A DNA stretch of 64,000 bases from Polynucleobacter wuianus (GTDB lineage Bacteria; Pseudomonadota; Gammaproteobacteria; Burkholderiales; Burkholderiaceae), in NCBI RefSeq assembly GCF_001659725.1, contig NZ_CP015922.1, positions 1,178,001 to 1,242,000 on the forward strand, given 5' to 3'. A program made the position numbers and the translations under genes. This document shows positions 1 to 9,347 of this stretch, in pieces. Under the pieces are notes generated by a model that worked only from the letters and a program-made list of their open reading frames with translations, made no database searches and was not told the DNA's origin. How positions within the stretch are numbered: position 1 is the first letter of the stretch; each line of letters starts with the position of its first letter.

Positions 1-235
1 AATAAGAAATTAACCATCCAATATTTATTGTTAAAATTAAAAAAATAGATGCTAATGCTAAATAATTAATATATAATTTCTTATTAATATTCAACTCACT
101 TCTCAAAATAATAAATATTAGTATGGTTGCGACTAAAGCAGCTATAACTGCCAATGAAAAACTATTAATTTGACCAGCAATAAGCCATAAAGGTATTGTT
201 AATATTTCAAAAATTACTAATCTATAAATATTCAT
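1..235 (-). CDS. Partial membrane protein, N-terminus only (possible O-antigen polymerase or ligase)
   Basis: An open frame on the minus strand starts with ATG at 233-235 and runs off the left edge, giving 78 codons. The product begins MNIYRLVIFEILTIPLW and is almost wholly hydrophobic, with two to three predicted membrane helices separated by a short polar stretch (RSELNINKK). It starts 15 bases after the flippase stop, so the two are probably co-transcribed. A many-helix protein next to a Wzx-type flippase is often the O-antigen polymerase or ligase, but too little is visible to say so. The DNA is very AT-rich, as in many polysaccharide loci. Confidence 0.55.
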   Translation of the reverse strand, partial: MNIYRLVIFEILTIPLWLIAGQINSFSLAVIAALVATILIFIILRSELNINKKLYINYLALASIFLILTINIGWLISY

Positions 236-250
236 TATTAAATTTCTTTA

Positions 251-1786
251 TTACTTAAAAATAGATGTATTTAATATTCTTTTAATTTTATTAATTAATA
301 TCTTAGGAATATGTATAATGAAATATGTAAGTACTATTAAATATATTATATTGCTTACCGCTAAAATTCCGTAGCTTTTAGTAACAATACAAAATAAGCT
401 TAGCATATTTATTGTAACTAACGCCAATGCAATTATAAATTGTTTAGCAGGCCATCTTAGATTTATCTCTTTTAGGTATACACTAGCCAAAGTTACGAAG
501 CAAAATAAGGAAAAAATTTCTGCTATAAGTAGTGAAATCCCAACACCTAAAATCCCTAAATTCGGGATTAACAAGATTGATCCAATAATTACAATTGCGG
601 CTAAAGCTAAAGCAATTATAATTTGCATTGCAACGTTATTTATACCCTTAACAACTGCAAAGGCGGGTTGGGATAAAGCAAAAACCAAGATTGATGCTGA
701 GAAAAATCCAAAAAGCATTGGATTCATTGAGATCTTGTTAGCAGTCCACAGTTGAAATATTAGAGGAAAATAATACTGAAGAAGTAATATACCTGGATTA
801 AGAATAAAAATTAGACCCAACCATACAGAAGAAAATAAACCTTCAATGCGATTTTGGTCTTTTTTAATTATGTAATTCATCAACTCTGGCATGATTGGAT
901 TTGTTATAGTGCTAAGTCCCTGCATGCTTACGTTAGCCGCTGTTCGCATAGTTGAAAATGACGTCATTTGAACAAGCCCCACTATTGGAGCCAAGAAAAT
1001 TCTTACTCCTTGTTGCCTGAAGATATCTGAGTAATATTTCACTGAAAAAACGAGCGAAAGCAAAAGTCGATCCAGGCCCTTTTTTATGTTAGGTTTATGC
1101 AAACGAAGATAAGGTTTCGCTCTAATAACAGACCTTAGAAAGATAAGCAGAACTATGTGTGCGAATAAACTCCCTAGACACCAAGCTATAGTAGCCCCCA
1201 TGAGGTTGGCCCCATAAAACACGGCTAAAACAGGGAGGGTAGTAATTAGCAAAATATTAAATGTATTCCACCATGCCAATTGATGATAATGCCCAAACGG
1301 CGTGATCCACCTGCTCAATATCCCACCCCAAGCACCAGTGATAGCCCAATTGCACCCCAGTAATAATAAGGAAATTTTCCATTGCCATAAAATTATTGGG
1401 TCATCGGTAACTAAATCGGCAATTAAAGGTGACCAATTTAAAATTAATATAACAACAATATCGATCAAAGCCACGAGAATAGAGAACGCAAGGGAGGAGG
1501 ATATTATCTCGTTTATCTGCGCTGATCTATACTGCCCTTGTTTTAGACATTCATATCCAATATAGTCATGATATGATAAATCCATAATGTTTATAATCGC
1601 CCAAGTTGAATGCAATAGTAACCATGCACCATAGGTCTTAATTTCCCAAGAATTTAAGAACAGAGGCACCATAATAATTTGAGAAATCAAAGTAATGCCA
1701 ATCCTCACCCAAGAGGCGATGCTTCCAGACATGATTCGATAGCCCGTAGATCTCATTATGCTAGGGTTAGTTTTTTTGATCTGCAT
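251..1786 (-). CDS. Wzx-type polysaccharide flippase (MOP/MVF-like membrane protein)
   Basis: The product has 511 residues and about 12-14 hydrophobic helices across its whole length, the usual size and shape of lipopolysaccharide O-unit or exopolysaccharide flippases of the MOP superfamily. Such proteins move undecaprenyl-linked sugar units across the inner membrane. The N-terminus (IASWVRIGITLISQIIMVPLF) has the first-helix pattern common in this family. The gene lies between a nucleotide-sugar epimerase gene (upstream on the same strand, 17-base gap) and another membrane-protein gene, which supports a polysaccharide role. The exact substrate cannot be read. DNA is distinctly AT-rich compared with the core genes further right. 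Confidence 0.8.
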   Translation of the reverse strand: MQIKKTNPSIMRSTGYRIMSGSIASWVRIGITLISQIIMVPLFLNSWEIKTYGAWLLLHSTWAIINIMDLSYHDYIGYECLKQGQYRSAQINEIISSSLAFSILVALIDIVVILILNWSPLIADLVTDDPIILWQWKISLLLLGCNWAITGAWGGILSRWITPFGHYHQLAWWNTFNILLITTLPVLAVFYGANLMGATIAWCLGSLFAHIVLLIFLRSVIRAKPYLRLHKPNIKKGLDRLLLSLVFSVKYYSDIFRQQGVRIFLAPIVGLVQMTSFSTMRTAANVSMQGLSTITNPIMPELMNYIIKKDQNRIEGLFSSVWLGLIFILNPGILLLQYYFPLIFQLWTANKISMNPMLFGFFSASILVFALSQPAFAVVKGINNVAMQIIIALALAAIVIIGSILLIPNLGILGVGISLLIAEIFSLFCFVTLASVYLKEINLRWPAKQFIIALALVTINMLSLFCIVTKSYGILAVSNIIYLIVLTYFIIHIPKILINKIKRILNTSIFK

Positions 1787-1803
1787 CTAAATGAGGTGCA
1801 AAG

Positions 1804-2778
1804 TTAAGTCAATTCGTTTTCGTAATACTTTTTATACCAGGCTACAAATTTAGCCACACCATCTGATACAGATGTTTGAGATTTATAAGCAACCCACTCT
1901 CCCAATAAAGCGGTACTCGCATGCGTTGCCAAGACATCTCCAGCTTGTAGCGGTAAATATTCCTTAATGGCAACTTTTCCCAATGAAACTTCTAATGCCT
2001 CAATACAATCCATTAATTGAACTGGATTATTATTCCCTAAATTAAAAATTTTATACGGGGGTGTTTCGGTAGGAGGCTTATCTAAAACCTTCACAATTCC
2101 CTCCACCACATCATCTATATAGGTGAAATCCCGAACCATTTTTCCATAATTAAAAATAGCTATTTTCTCTTCTTGGAGTATTGATTTTGTAAATTTAAAT
2201 AAAGCCATGTCTGGTCTTCCCCATGGCCCATATACAGTAAACAATCTAAGACCAGTAACTGGAATTCCAAATAGGTGGCTATAGGCATGTGCCATAAGCT
2301 CATTTGACTTCTTTGTAGCAGCATACAAACTAATAGGGGTATCAACAACTTGGTTTTCCGTGTATGGTAGAACAGTGTTTCCACCATAAACACTTGAACT
2401 GCTCGCATATACCAAATGTTCTATAGGGTTATTACGGCAGCACTCCAGTATATTTAAAAATCCAGTAATATTGGAATCGGTATATTTGAAAGGCTGTTCA
2501 ATAGAATATCTAACCCCAGCCTGAGCTGCCAGATGCAAAACTCTATTAAAATAATAAGTATTAAATAGACTGCTAAGCCCCTTTCTATCAACAATATCCA
2601 TCTTAAAAAATTTAAAATTAGGATACTTTTTAAGTCTGGTTAACCTAGCATTTTTTAAATTTACATCGTAGTAATCATTTAAATTGTCTACCCCCACTAT
2701 CTCTACCCCCCTCTTTAAAAGGGCTTCACCAAGGTGCATGCCAACAAATCCAGCAATTCCAGTTATCAAGATCTTCAT
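1804..2778 (-). CDS. NAD-dependent nucleotide-sugar epimerase, UDP-glucuronate 4-epimerase-like
   Basis: Extended SDR-family enzyme of 324 residues. The Rossmann glycine motif is at the very start (MKILITGIAGFVGMHLGE), the catalytic Ser/Tyr-x3-Lys region is present (SSSSVYGG, then SLYAATKKSNE), and GLRLFTVYGPWGRPDMA and VRDFTYIDDVVEGI match UDP-glucuronate 4-epimerases. It would supply UDP-galacturonate or a related sugar for polysaccharide synthesis. A longer frame starts at 2895, but it would overlap the divergent glycosyltransferase and place 39 unrelated residues before the Rossmann fold, so ATG at 2778 is preferred. The gene is followed closely by the flippase. Exact substrate is inferred from family resemblance. 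Confidence 0.85.
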   Translation of the reverse strand: MKILITGIAGFVGMHLGEALLKRGVEIVGVDNLNDYYDVNLKNARLTRLKKYPNFKFFKMDIVDRKGLSSLFNTYYFNRVLHLAAQAGVRYSIEQPFKYTDSNITGFLNILECCRNNPIEHLVYASSSSVYGGNTVLPYTENQVVDTPISLYAATKKSNELMAHAYSHLFGIPVTGLRLFTVYGPWGRPDMALFKFTKSILQEEKIAIFNYGKMVRDFTYIDDVVEGIVKVLDKPPTETPPYKIFNLGNNNPVQLMDCIEALEVSLGKVAIKEYLPLQAGDVLATHASTALLGEWVAYKSQTSVSDGVAKFVAWYKKYYENELT

Positions 2779-2811
2779 ATCATCAAATTTTCTAATTAGG
2801 CCAAAAGCAAA

Positions 2812-3849
2812 ATGAATGTACTCATTTTTAGAATAGGATCTATCGGCGATACCATTGCAAGCTTGCCTTGCTTTCATGAAATTCGTCGACAACACCCTAA
2901 CTCAAAAGTCACATTACTGACAAATTTACCCAATGATACTAGAGGCTTGGCTATTAGTAGTAGTGAAGTCTTAAATAACTCAAATTTAGTGGATGCAACA
3001 ATCAACTATCGAATAAAAGATATTTCAATCGAATTATTCAAAACCCTAAGGATCGAGGTTAAAAGAAATAACATATCTCTAGCGTATTATCTAATGCCTG
3101 TTCGTTCAAAATTGGCCTTATACCGAGACTATGCATTTCTTAAATTAATAGGAATAAAAAGAATTTATGGCATTAGTTTGTTTTCAAATCACACGAATTT
3201 AGCTCAACGATTGGGCATCAATGCACATCAAAACAGTGTAAACCCAAACTTTGAGCCAGAATATCAACGCCTATATAGACTGACATTTCCCAATCTAAGC
3301 CCTTCGACTCTAACTCTTTCGGACTTTAATTTAAATTTACAGAATTTTGAAATTCAAGCCTTTGACGCTAAATTTTCAAATATAAGCATGAATAAAAAGA
3401 GTATTGCGATTTCTATCGCCTCAAAATCAAATTCAGATATAAAAGATTGGGGCAAAAAAAACTGGAAAAAACTAATACGGGAAATGTCTGTAATTTACCC
3501 TGAATTTACCCTCATCGCAATTGGTGCTGATTCAGATAAAGATATACATGAAGAAATTCTAAAATGTTGGTCTGGCAATAGGGTAAACTTCTGCGGCATA
3601 CTGAGCGTCAGAGAGAGTGCAATTGTTCTATCCCGATGCAAAGTCATGATTTGCAATGACAGTGGCCCTATGCACCTTGGAGCAATAGTGGGGCTTCCTG
3701 TAATAAGCCTTTTTTCAAATGAAAATAAGCCAGGAATCTGGTATCCATGGGGTAATGAAAAAAATGTTATTAGAGTGCTTGGGGACGCCCCCCTAACATC
3801 CATCGCCCCAAAGCTGGTGCTGGATAAATTAAATACTATTCTCTTATAA
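2812..3849 (+). CDS. Glycosyltransferase family 9 (heptosyltransferase-like)
   Basis: The 345-residue product begins MNVLIFRIGSIGDTIASLP, the nucleotide-sugar transferase N-terminus typical of GT9 (ADP-heptose:LPS heptosyltransferases and relatives). The C-terminal half has KDWGKKNWKKLIREM and the donor-binding signature CNDSGPMHLGAIVGLPVISLF. It probably adds a sugar to a lipid-linked glycan or the LPS core in the cytoplasm. It is the only plus-strand gene in the first 8.5 kb, reads away from the epimerase with 33 bases between the starts, and converges on the tyrosine kinase gene. Heptose specificity is not proven. Confidence 0.85.
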   Translation: MNVLIFRIGSIGDTIASLPCFHEIRRQHPNSKVTLLTNLPNDTRGLAISSSEVLNNSNLVDATINYRIKDISIELFKTLRIEVKRNNISLAYYLMPVRSKLALYRDYAFLKLIGIKRIYGISLFSNHTNLAQRLGINAHQNSVNPNFEPEYQRLYRLTFPNLSPSTLTLSDFNLNLQNFEIQAFDAKFSNISMNKKSIAISIASKSNSDIKDWGKKNWKKLIREMSVIYPEFTLIAIGADSDKDIHEEILKCWSGNRVNFCGILSVRESAIVLSRCKVMICNDSGPMHLGAIVGLPVISLFSNENKPGIWYPWGNEKNVIRVLGDAPLTSIAPKLVLDKLNTILL

Positions 3850-3887
3850 AATCAACCGAAATCATTCCCCAATTTATATTGAAGGCT

Positions 3888-6188
3888 TTATAAATCTTTT
3901 TTGTATAAGATTGAATTTCTAGCCTGATAGCTAGGTACCAAACCATAAATTCCATATCTTCCATATTCGCGATATAAATTTCCGTAACCAGATCCAAAAG
4001 CAAGTGCTAAAGGTACAAAACAATTAAAAATTAAGCCATCAATACTATGACCGGCTTTAGAAAACAAGCTGACTGCCTCCTTAACCTCAAAAGCGCTGAC
4101 TAAATTTTGTCTCACAACAAATGCTATAAGGTCCGCATAAGCGCCTAGGGATAAGGTATCAATAACAGATAAAACTGGCGGTGAGTCGACTATGACATAG
4201 TCATACCGCAACTTTAACTCAGCAAATAAATTTACTGCAGCCTCTGAAGCGCAAAGATCGCCAGAGTTTTGAATTCTAGTGCCACTTGGTATAAAGCTTA
4301 AATTTGGAAACACATCCTTAATAATCACCTGATCCAAAGAATGACTCCCCTTCAAAACCTCAGAAAAACCAGGGGCTTCTTTTGAGTAACTTAAGTACCT
4401 TGTCATCGAAGCACGCCAAATATCCGCTTCCAGTAGCATGACTTTTTTACCTGTAGAGGCAATCAAATAAGCTAAATTAGCACTGATGAAGGATTTTCCT
4501 TGTCCTGGTACCGCAGAGGAAACTAGAATAAGATTACCTGCAACCTTTTCCGAAAGTGAAAATAGTAAGGAGGTTCGCAAACTCCTCAATGCCTCCACAG
4601 CCATAGCATTTGGACTCTGTTGGGACAAAAGGAACGGATGCGTTTCAAATGGGTGTTCTAGCTCTTTTGAGCTTTCATCATATTGCTCTATAGAAATAGG
4701 CAAGATAGCAAAGTTCTGCAATCCAGTTTGCTCTTCAACCTGAGCAGGATCTCTTATTAATCCAGTAAGCATTGCAAGAAGTTGGCAAACTATAAATCCA
4801 GCAAGCAATCCGAGAAATAGGCCCAATAAAACTATAGCTCGTTTTTTTGGTTTTTCAGGTAAATCAGGGACAATCGGGGGGTCTACAATCGCAACATTAG
4901 CAATTGTTCCAGCTTTCGCAATTTGAAGCTGTTGCGCATTATTAAGCAAATTGGCATAAAGTTGCCCGTACACATCTACATCACGCTCAAATCTAATGTA
5001 CTCCTGCTGAACTTGGGGTAATGCGCTAATTTTAGCGTTTAACTTTACCGAGTCAGAATTAGCCTTTTGCAGCTGACTATCAAGGGCAATGTAGTTTGGG
5101 TGAAGCGGCGTATATTTGGTACTCACCTCTTGTAATTTCAAGCCGATATCGACCTTTATCTTTTCAAGATTAGTGGATTGAGCAAGCAATTCTTTAATAT
5201 CGGTAGGAATATCAACAGCATTGTTTTGCCTGCGAAACTGGGTGAGATTAGACTCGGCTATCTCAAGTTTTTCTTTCAGACGAGGTAATTCATTATTCAA
5301 AAACTCTAAACTGCGACTTGCCTCTTCTGATCTTCGATTAGTATTAGCCTGCACGTAATTGTTAGCAATTGCAGACATGATAGCTTGCGCACGGATAGGG
5401 TCTTTATATTCATAACTAGCGCGAATAATATTTGATCCTTTTTTTGTTTCAGTGGCAATCAATGCATCTTGGATACTCTGAATAGTTTCAAGCGGTCTAT
5501 AAACTATTATCTTAAAACTATCGCCAGGCCTTGCAATTATTTCTTTAATACTTAAGGCAAAGAGTCCATCATCGCTCACTAAAGTTGAGGAGACCCCCTT
5601 GCCAGTAAGCACAACATCACCTTTATTTGTATGTAATTGCCAATTTTGATCTTCTCCTATCTTTAAAAACAAAGGCTTCCCAATGTACTTCTCAGGAATA
5701 ATCATCTGATTAATTCGCAATACCTCTCCACCCCATGAAACACCTGGAATTTTAATGAGGGCCTCAATAAGCCCATTTTTTTCTTCGGGCAATATTCGAG
5801 CAAGCCAGCGAGCAACAAAGGGGATAACACCAAGCACATCGACATCAACGTTTGCCCGTAATTGCTCTACAGCCTGACCCACCACAACTCTGGATCGCAA
5901 AATATCAATCTCGCCATAAACAGCGGATGTCTCAACATTGAGAGCACGTGATATCTGATTAAGTGCACCAATGTTTGACTCTTTCTTGTCCTCAACCTGT
6001 ATCAAAGTCTCAGATACGTAAATAGGTGTAGACAAAAATGCGTATGTTAAGAACAAACCAACCACAATACCAACAGTTGCGTAAAACTGCTTGCGAAAAA
6101 AGACAATATTTTCAAATAAGGCGCTAATGGATGGCGTGCCAAGACTACCCTCTTGTAGTTCGGAAAGCTTTGAGCGATTAAGTTCCAT
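3888..6188 (-). CDS. wzc: Polysaccharide co-polymerase / bacterial tyrosine kinase (Wzc-like)
   Basis: The 766-residue protein has the full BY-kinase plan. A Wzz chain-length domain with a first membrane helix lies near residues 35-55, followed by a long coiled-coil periplasmic region (about 270-410) and a second helix near 450-470. The cytoplasmic kinase has Walker A VPGQGKS (about 558-565) and Walker A' VMLLEADIWRAS, plus Walker B YVIVDSPPV. The C-terminus is a tyrosine cluster (GYGNLYREYGRYGIYG) expected to be autophosphorylated. It controls chain length and export of a capsule or exopolysaccharide with the Wza-like exporter (8-base gap upstream) and the phosphatase beyond it. Confidence 0.9.
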   Translation of the reverse strand: MELNRSKLSELQEGSLGTPSISALFENIVFFRKQFYATVGIVVGLFLTYAFLSTPIYVSETLIQVEDKKESNIGALNQISRALNVETSAVYGEIDILRSRVVVGQAVEQLRANVDVDVLGVIPFVARWLARILPEEKNGLIEALIKIPGVSWGGEVLRINQMIIPEKYIGKPLFLKIGEDQNWQLHTNKGDVVLTGKGVSSTLVSDDGLFALSIKEIIARPGDSFKIIVYRPLETIQSIQDALIATETKKGSNIIRASYEYKDPIRAQAIMSAIANNYVQANTNRRSEEASRSLEFLNNELPRLKEKLEIAESNLTQFRRQNNAVDIPTDIKELLAQSTNLEKIKVDIGLKLQEVSTKYTPLHPNYIALDSQLQKANSDSVKLNAKISALPQVQQEYIRFERDVDVYGQLYANLLNNAQQLQIAKAGTIANVAIVDPPIVPDLPEKPKKRAIVLLGLFLGLLAGFIVCQLLAMLTGLIRDPAQVEEQTGLQNFAILPISIEQYDESSKELEHPFETHPFLLSQQSPNAMAVEALRSLRTSLLFSLSEKVAGNLILVSSAVPGQGKSFISANLAYLIASTGKKVMLLEADIWRASMTRYLSYSKEAPGFSEVLKGSHSLDQVIIKDVFPNLSFIPSGTRIQNSGDLCASEAAVNLFAELKLRYDYVIVDSPPVLSVIDTLSLGAYADLIAFVVRQNLVSAFEVKEAVSLFSKAGHSIDGLIFNCFVPLALAFGSGYGNLYREYGRYGIYGLVPSYQARNSILYKKDL

Positions 6189-6196
6189 GATTGTTT

Positions 6197-7405
6197 TTAG
6201 AAAGGTCTATTGCTTGCAGGTACAGCAAACGCATTGTTATATCCAAAAATTCCAGGAAGAATTTGACTGATAATACGACCGATTTCAACAAAATCGGTAG
6301 GGCTTACAAAAACCACATCCCTTGGCTGAACTTTGAATTCATCCGCCATCACTAGAGCCTCAGGCTGAGAAGCATCTAAGCGATAGATGGCAATCTTATT
6401 GTTATCCTTGTCTGCCCTAAATAAAAACACTTTATTTGCAGCAGAAGAGAATGGATTAAGACCTCCAGCATCAGATAGAACCTCGGTTAGACTCATAAGC
6501 CCCCTGCGCATCACATAAGACCTAGACTGATTTAGATTAGGCGATGTACCAACTTCACCCAAAATGAAGATCTTACGCGAAAATTTATCAGGAATAGTTA
6601 CCACATCGCTCGGGTGCATCATTACATCATATGAAATCTTGCCCCTGTAAAAAAGATTTTCTAAATCTAAAGTAATGGCTTCTTTGTCGCGAGTGATCAA
6701 GACTTGGGTTAAATCAGCGTTATCGGTATAACCGCCAGCAAGACCGATCAAATCAGAGATGTGCATTAACTGGTCGGTTGCTGAGTATGCACCTGGATTT
6801 TTAAATTCTCCAGCAGCCATCATCCGCCTCGAGCGAAAACCTGAAATTTCAATATCAACCTGAGGTTTGACGATATATTTTGACAACCTGGCCACTAATT
6901 CGTCGTGAAGCTGCTCGCGAGTTAAGCCTTCAACTTTAAACCTTCCCGCATAGGGAAAATCTAAATAGCCATCTCCGTAAACCACTCGAGAGCCTGAAGG
7001 CACACCCATCACCGTTGGAGACATATTTTGGAGACCTGCGACTAAAGTAAACTCTGGATATCCAACCACGTTGACCCGAAGAGCGTCTGCCCGGCCAATG
7101 CGATAGTTCAATTCTTCATTATGCATTCCTGGGCCCAGTTTCTCGAGAGCTTCACGCTCCTTTTGCTCTCTCGCTTTATTTAAATCCGTAATGAGTTTTG
7201 GCGTAACTTGATATATTTGATAATCTGGAACTGCAGGTTGCTCAGCAGTCTCTAAAACAACCGGCGACTTAAGGTAATTAGCCTGCATACCAGGCAACCA
7301 TATACTTGTGCATGCTGAAGCTAGGCACAAGGTCGCCATAGCAAAAAAAGAAGTCTTCAAACGATTTAAATGCTTTTTTAAATTTTTCGGAATCAGCCGT
7401 GACAT
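6197..7405 (-). CDS. wza: Outer-membrane polysaccharide export lipoprotein (Wza-like)
   Basis: The product is a secreted lipoprotein: a basic N-terminus, hydrophobic FFAMATLCL and lipobox LASAC with Cys32. Next come the polysaccharide-export domain (YRIGRADALRVNVVGYPEFT, about residues 98-118) and SLBB-like repeats (AAGEFKNPGAYS and LGEVGTSPN, each followed by a soluble-ligand-binding beta-grasp pattern). This is the plan of Wza-type outer-membrane channels. A longer frame could start at 7489, overlapping the phosphatase gene, but ATG at 7405 gives a proper signal peptide and no overlap. It sits between wzb-like and wzc-like genes in the usual order. Confidence 0.88.
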   Translation of the reverse strand: MSRLIPKNLKKHLNRLKTSFFAMATLCLASACTSIWLPGMQANYLKSPVVLETAEQPAVPDYQIYQVTPKLITDLNKAREQKEREALEKLGPGMHNEELNYRIGRADALRVNVVGYPEFTLVAGLQNMSPTVMGVPSGSRVVYGDGYLDFPYAGRFKVEGLTREQLHDELVARLSKYIVKPQVDIEISGFRSRRMMAAGEFKNPGAYSATDQLMHISDLIGLAGGYTDNADLTQVLITRDKEAITLDLENLFYRGKISYDVMMHPSDVVTIPDKFSRKIFILGEVGTSPNLNQSRSYVMRRGLMSLTEVLSDAGGLNPFSSAANKVFLFRADKDNNKIAIYRLDASQPEALVMADEFKVQPRDVVFVSPTDFVEIGRIISQILPGIFGYNNAFAVPASNRPF

Positions 7406-7448
7406 GCCTATAGAAAGTAAGTTACGAGAATGAGAATTCAATCTTGAT

Positions 7449-7907
7449 TTAAACAAAGCCAATTTCAACAATCTTAGAGCTCCACTCATTGCAATATTGT
7501 TTAATCAACTTGACATTTTCTATAAAAACTTCAAAGGGTTCCCCAATCGGATCGGGAACATCTTCCTTGCTTGACCAATGGGAAAGCAAACGCGTCTTAC
7601 CAATTGCACTGGGATTCTTTTCAGTAATCCACTTAAGATGAGTATTTTCCATGCAAAGAATAATATCTGAAAGGCTAATCATTTGTGGGATTATGACATG
7701 AGATTGGTGCAACGCAATGTCCTTATAGCCCTCTTGGTGCATTATTTCATTAATAAACTTATGGGCTGGTAAGAAATTAACTGCCATTATACCAGCCGAG
7801 GTGACTACAACCTCCTTTGACCTTAAAAACTCTTTGAGCACTAACTGCGCTACCGGGCTGCGACATATGTTGGCTGTACAAACAGTCAATATGCGTAATT
7901 TATCCAT
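7449..7907 (-). CDS. wzb: Low-molecular-weight protein-tyrosine phosphatase (Wzb-like)
   Basis: The 152-residue product begins MDKLRILTVCTANICRSP, containing the LMW-PTP catalytic P-loop C-x5-R (Cys10, Arg16) followed by Ser. The general-acid region DPIGEPFEVF near the C-terminus is also present. Such phosphatases remove phosphate from the tyrosine cluster of the cognate Wzc kinase and so reset polysaccharide polymerisation. The frame could extend upstream to a TTG codon at 7967, but ATG at 7907 places the catalytic loop at its normal position. The gene is the first recognisable member of the wzb-wza-wzc set on the minus strand. Confidence 0.9.
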   Translation of the reverse strand: MDKLRILTVCTANICRSPVAQLVLKEFLRSKEVVVTSAGIMAVNFLPAHKFINEIMHQEGYKDIALHQSHVIIPQMISLSDIILCMENTHLKWITEKNPSAIGKTRLLSHWSSKEDVPDPIGEPFEVFIENVKLIKQYCNEWSSKIVEIGFV

Positions 7908-7969
7908 AAAGCTAAAATCTAAGACCAAGTTGATCAATTTTTTAAAAAAGCCATCAATTGCTGCCAAAA

Positions 7970-8269
7970 CTATCGATAACTGCCTAGACTAAGCGAGCGG
8001 TGTCTCTTGACCCTAGGGGAGAGAGCTTGCCAAAACCTACGAATAGAGGGCCCCAGAAAAAAACCTAGGCCACCAAAGATAATTGCCCCTGCAAAAAAGA
8101 CAGCTACATCAATATCGCCAGAACGCAGGCTGATTGAGCTAAAAATGAACTCGTCAACAGAAAAAATGAGATAGAAAAACAGAAAAGACAAACCGCCCAC
8201 CATTCGACGATATCGAGTTCGATGCTGGTGTGACTGACTTGGTTTGTATGACAATTTATCGAGAATCAT
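7970..8269 (-). CDS. Small two-helix membrane protein, unknown function
   Basis: ATG at 8269 opens a 99-residue frame. The protein has a basic, polar N-terminus (about 1-23), two hydrophobic segments (about 24-38 and 54-72, the second glycine-rich: FFAGAIIFGGLGFFLG) and a basic C-terminal tail. I do not recognise a family. It lies on the same strand 62 bases upstream of the phosphatase start, so it may be the first gene of the polysaccharide export operon. Coding status rests on length, start codon and position. Confidence 0.5.
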   Translation of the reverse strand: MILDKLSYKPSQSHQHRTRYRRMVGGLSFLFFYLIFSVDEFIFSSISLRSGDIDVAVFFAGAIIFGGLGFFLGPSIRRFWQALSPRVKRHRSLSLGSYR

Positions 8270-8281
8270 GAATTGCTCAAT

Positions 8282-8464
8282 TTATACTACCTCTACACAG
8301 AAATAGTTACTCAAGTAACCCCAAAAAGCTTCTGAGTCGCGCCCACAGACCTCCTCACACACTACAAAGGTGAGACCATGATTGAATTTTAGACCATCAA
8401 CACAGAGAACTGGAAGGTAAACGCACTCTTTTTTGGGGCCACTAACCATAATTTCTATTTGCAA
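8282..8464 (-). CDS. Possible small cysteine-containing protein, unknown
   Basis: A 60-codon frame lies on the minus strand just 12 bases upstream of the two-helix protein gene. The longest version starts with TTG at 8464; an internal ATG six codons in gives MVSGPKKECVYLPV. It contains four cysteines and no membrane helix, and resembles nothing I know. It may be a real leader gene of the polysaccharide operon or a chance frame in the spacer between divergent genes. Confidence 0.25.
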   Translation of the reverse strand: MQIEIMVSGPKKECVYLPVLCVDGLKFNHGLTFVVCEEVCGRDSEAFWGYLSNYFCVEVV

Positions 8465-8568
8465 TATGCTAGTATTACTATTAGATAATGTACAATAGAA
8501 TCATTAGTCATTTTTTGTATTTTGGCTATATTCAGACATTTAAAAAAACTATCTTTAAACAGGCTAGC

Positions 8569-9255
8569 ATGAGCACCAACGAAAATACTGAATCAACAAA
8601 CCACCCCTATGCTCAGGATGTGGATCAAGACAACCTTTTAATTATTGGCAAAAATTTTACCGCAATAGGCGATTTAATGGGTCAAGGAACCGTGGTGGTT
8701 GTAGGAAGACTCGAAGGTAACATGATTACGACCAAAGCAATTATTGCGGCTGGTTCAACTGTTTTAGGTAACCTTACCTGTGTCCAGTCAGATATTTCTG
8801 GCTACGTCAAGGGGACTATTGAGGCTGCCAATGTGATTATTCGCAAGGGCGCCAAGATCGAGGGCGAAATCAATTACTCGACCTTAGCTATGGAACAAGG
8901 TAGCGATGTCCTCGGCAAGCTAAAAAAAATAAGCCCCAAACCACAGACGACCCAAGGCCCGGCACTAACCAGCTATGAAGCACGCACTGAAAAGCCCAAG
9001 CTTACGGAAACATTTGCCTTAGATATTCACCCCGAATGGAAGCAAAAGCTTGCAAGCGATCCGATATCTCGAGCTGATACCCGCTTAGAGCAGAGTGATG
9101 GAACGCCAGCCCCAGCATGGATAACACTCACTGCAGATAAGTGTGGAATTGTTGTAGCAAGCGAAGAATTTAAAGCCCTAGTAGCCCAAGGTAAGTCCCT
9201 TAAATTGCGCCTTACCAATGGCTCAGATTGTTTTGACTTCAACTTACCCGCTTAA
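8569..9255 (+). CDS. Bactofilin (polymer-forming cytoskeletal protein)
   Basis: The central domain (about residues 18-120 of 228) is a right-handed beta-helix with bactofilin features: NLLIIGKNFTAIGDLMGQG, then VVVVGRLEGNM, STVLGNLTC, SGYVKGTIEAANVIIRKGA and KIEGEINYSTLAMEQG. Bactofilins self-assemble without nucleotide into membrane-bound scaffolds that position cell-wall or polysaccharide enzymes. A C-terminal extension of about 100 residues (ending SDCFDFNLPA) is unusual, since many bactofilins end soon after the core. ATG at 8569 is chosen over a start at 8488, which adds an unrelated hydrophobic stretch. It is divergent from the export genes and reads toward the next membrane protein gene. 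Confidence 0.85.
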   Translation: MSTNENTESTNHPYAQDVDQDNLLIIGKNFTAIGDLMGQGTVVVVGRLEGNMITTKAIIAAGSTVLGNLTCVQSDISGYVKGTIEAANVIIRKGAKIEGEINYSTLAMEQGSDVLGKLKKISPKPQTTQGPALTSYEARTEKPKLTETFALDIHPEWKQKLASDPISRADTRLEQSDGTPAPAWITLTADKCGIVVASEEFKALVAQGKSLKLRLTNGSDCFDFNLPA

Positions 9256-9347
9256 CTTTTAAACTTAACCCAGAACGCTGAAGTAATCAATACAAAGCTA
9301 TATAGTTCATTCGTGGCGCATGCAATAAACATCAAGGTAACGGAAAT

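Noticed and set aside
2779..2895. Longer N-terminus of the epimerase
   Set aside because: It would overlap the divergent glycosyltransferase and precede the Rossmann motif with unrelated sequence.
7908..7967. Upstream TTG start for the tyrosine phosphatase
   Set aside because: The ATG at 7907 puts the catalytic loop at its usual place; the added 20 residues are unlike the family.
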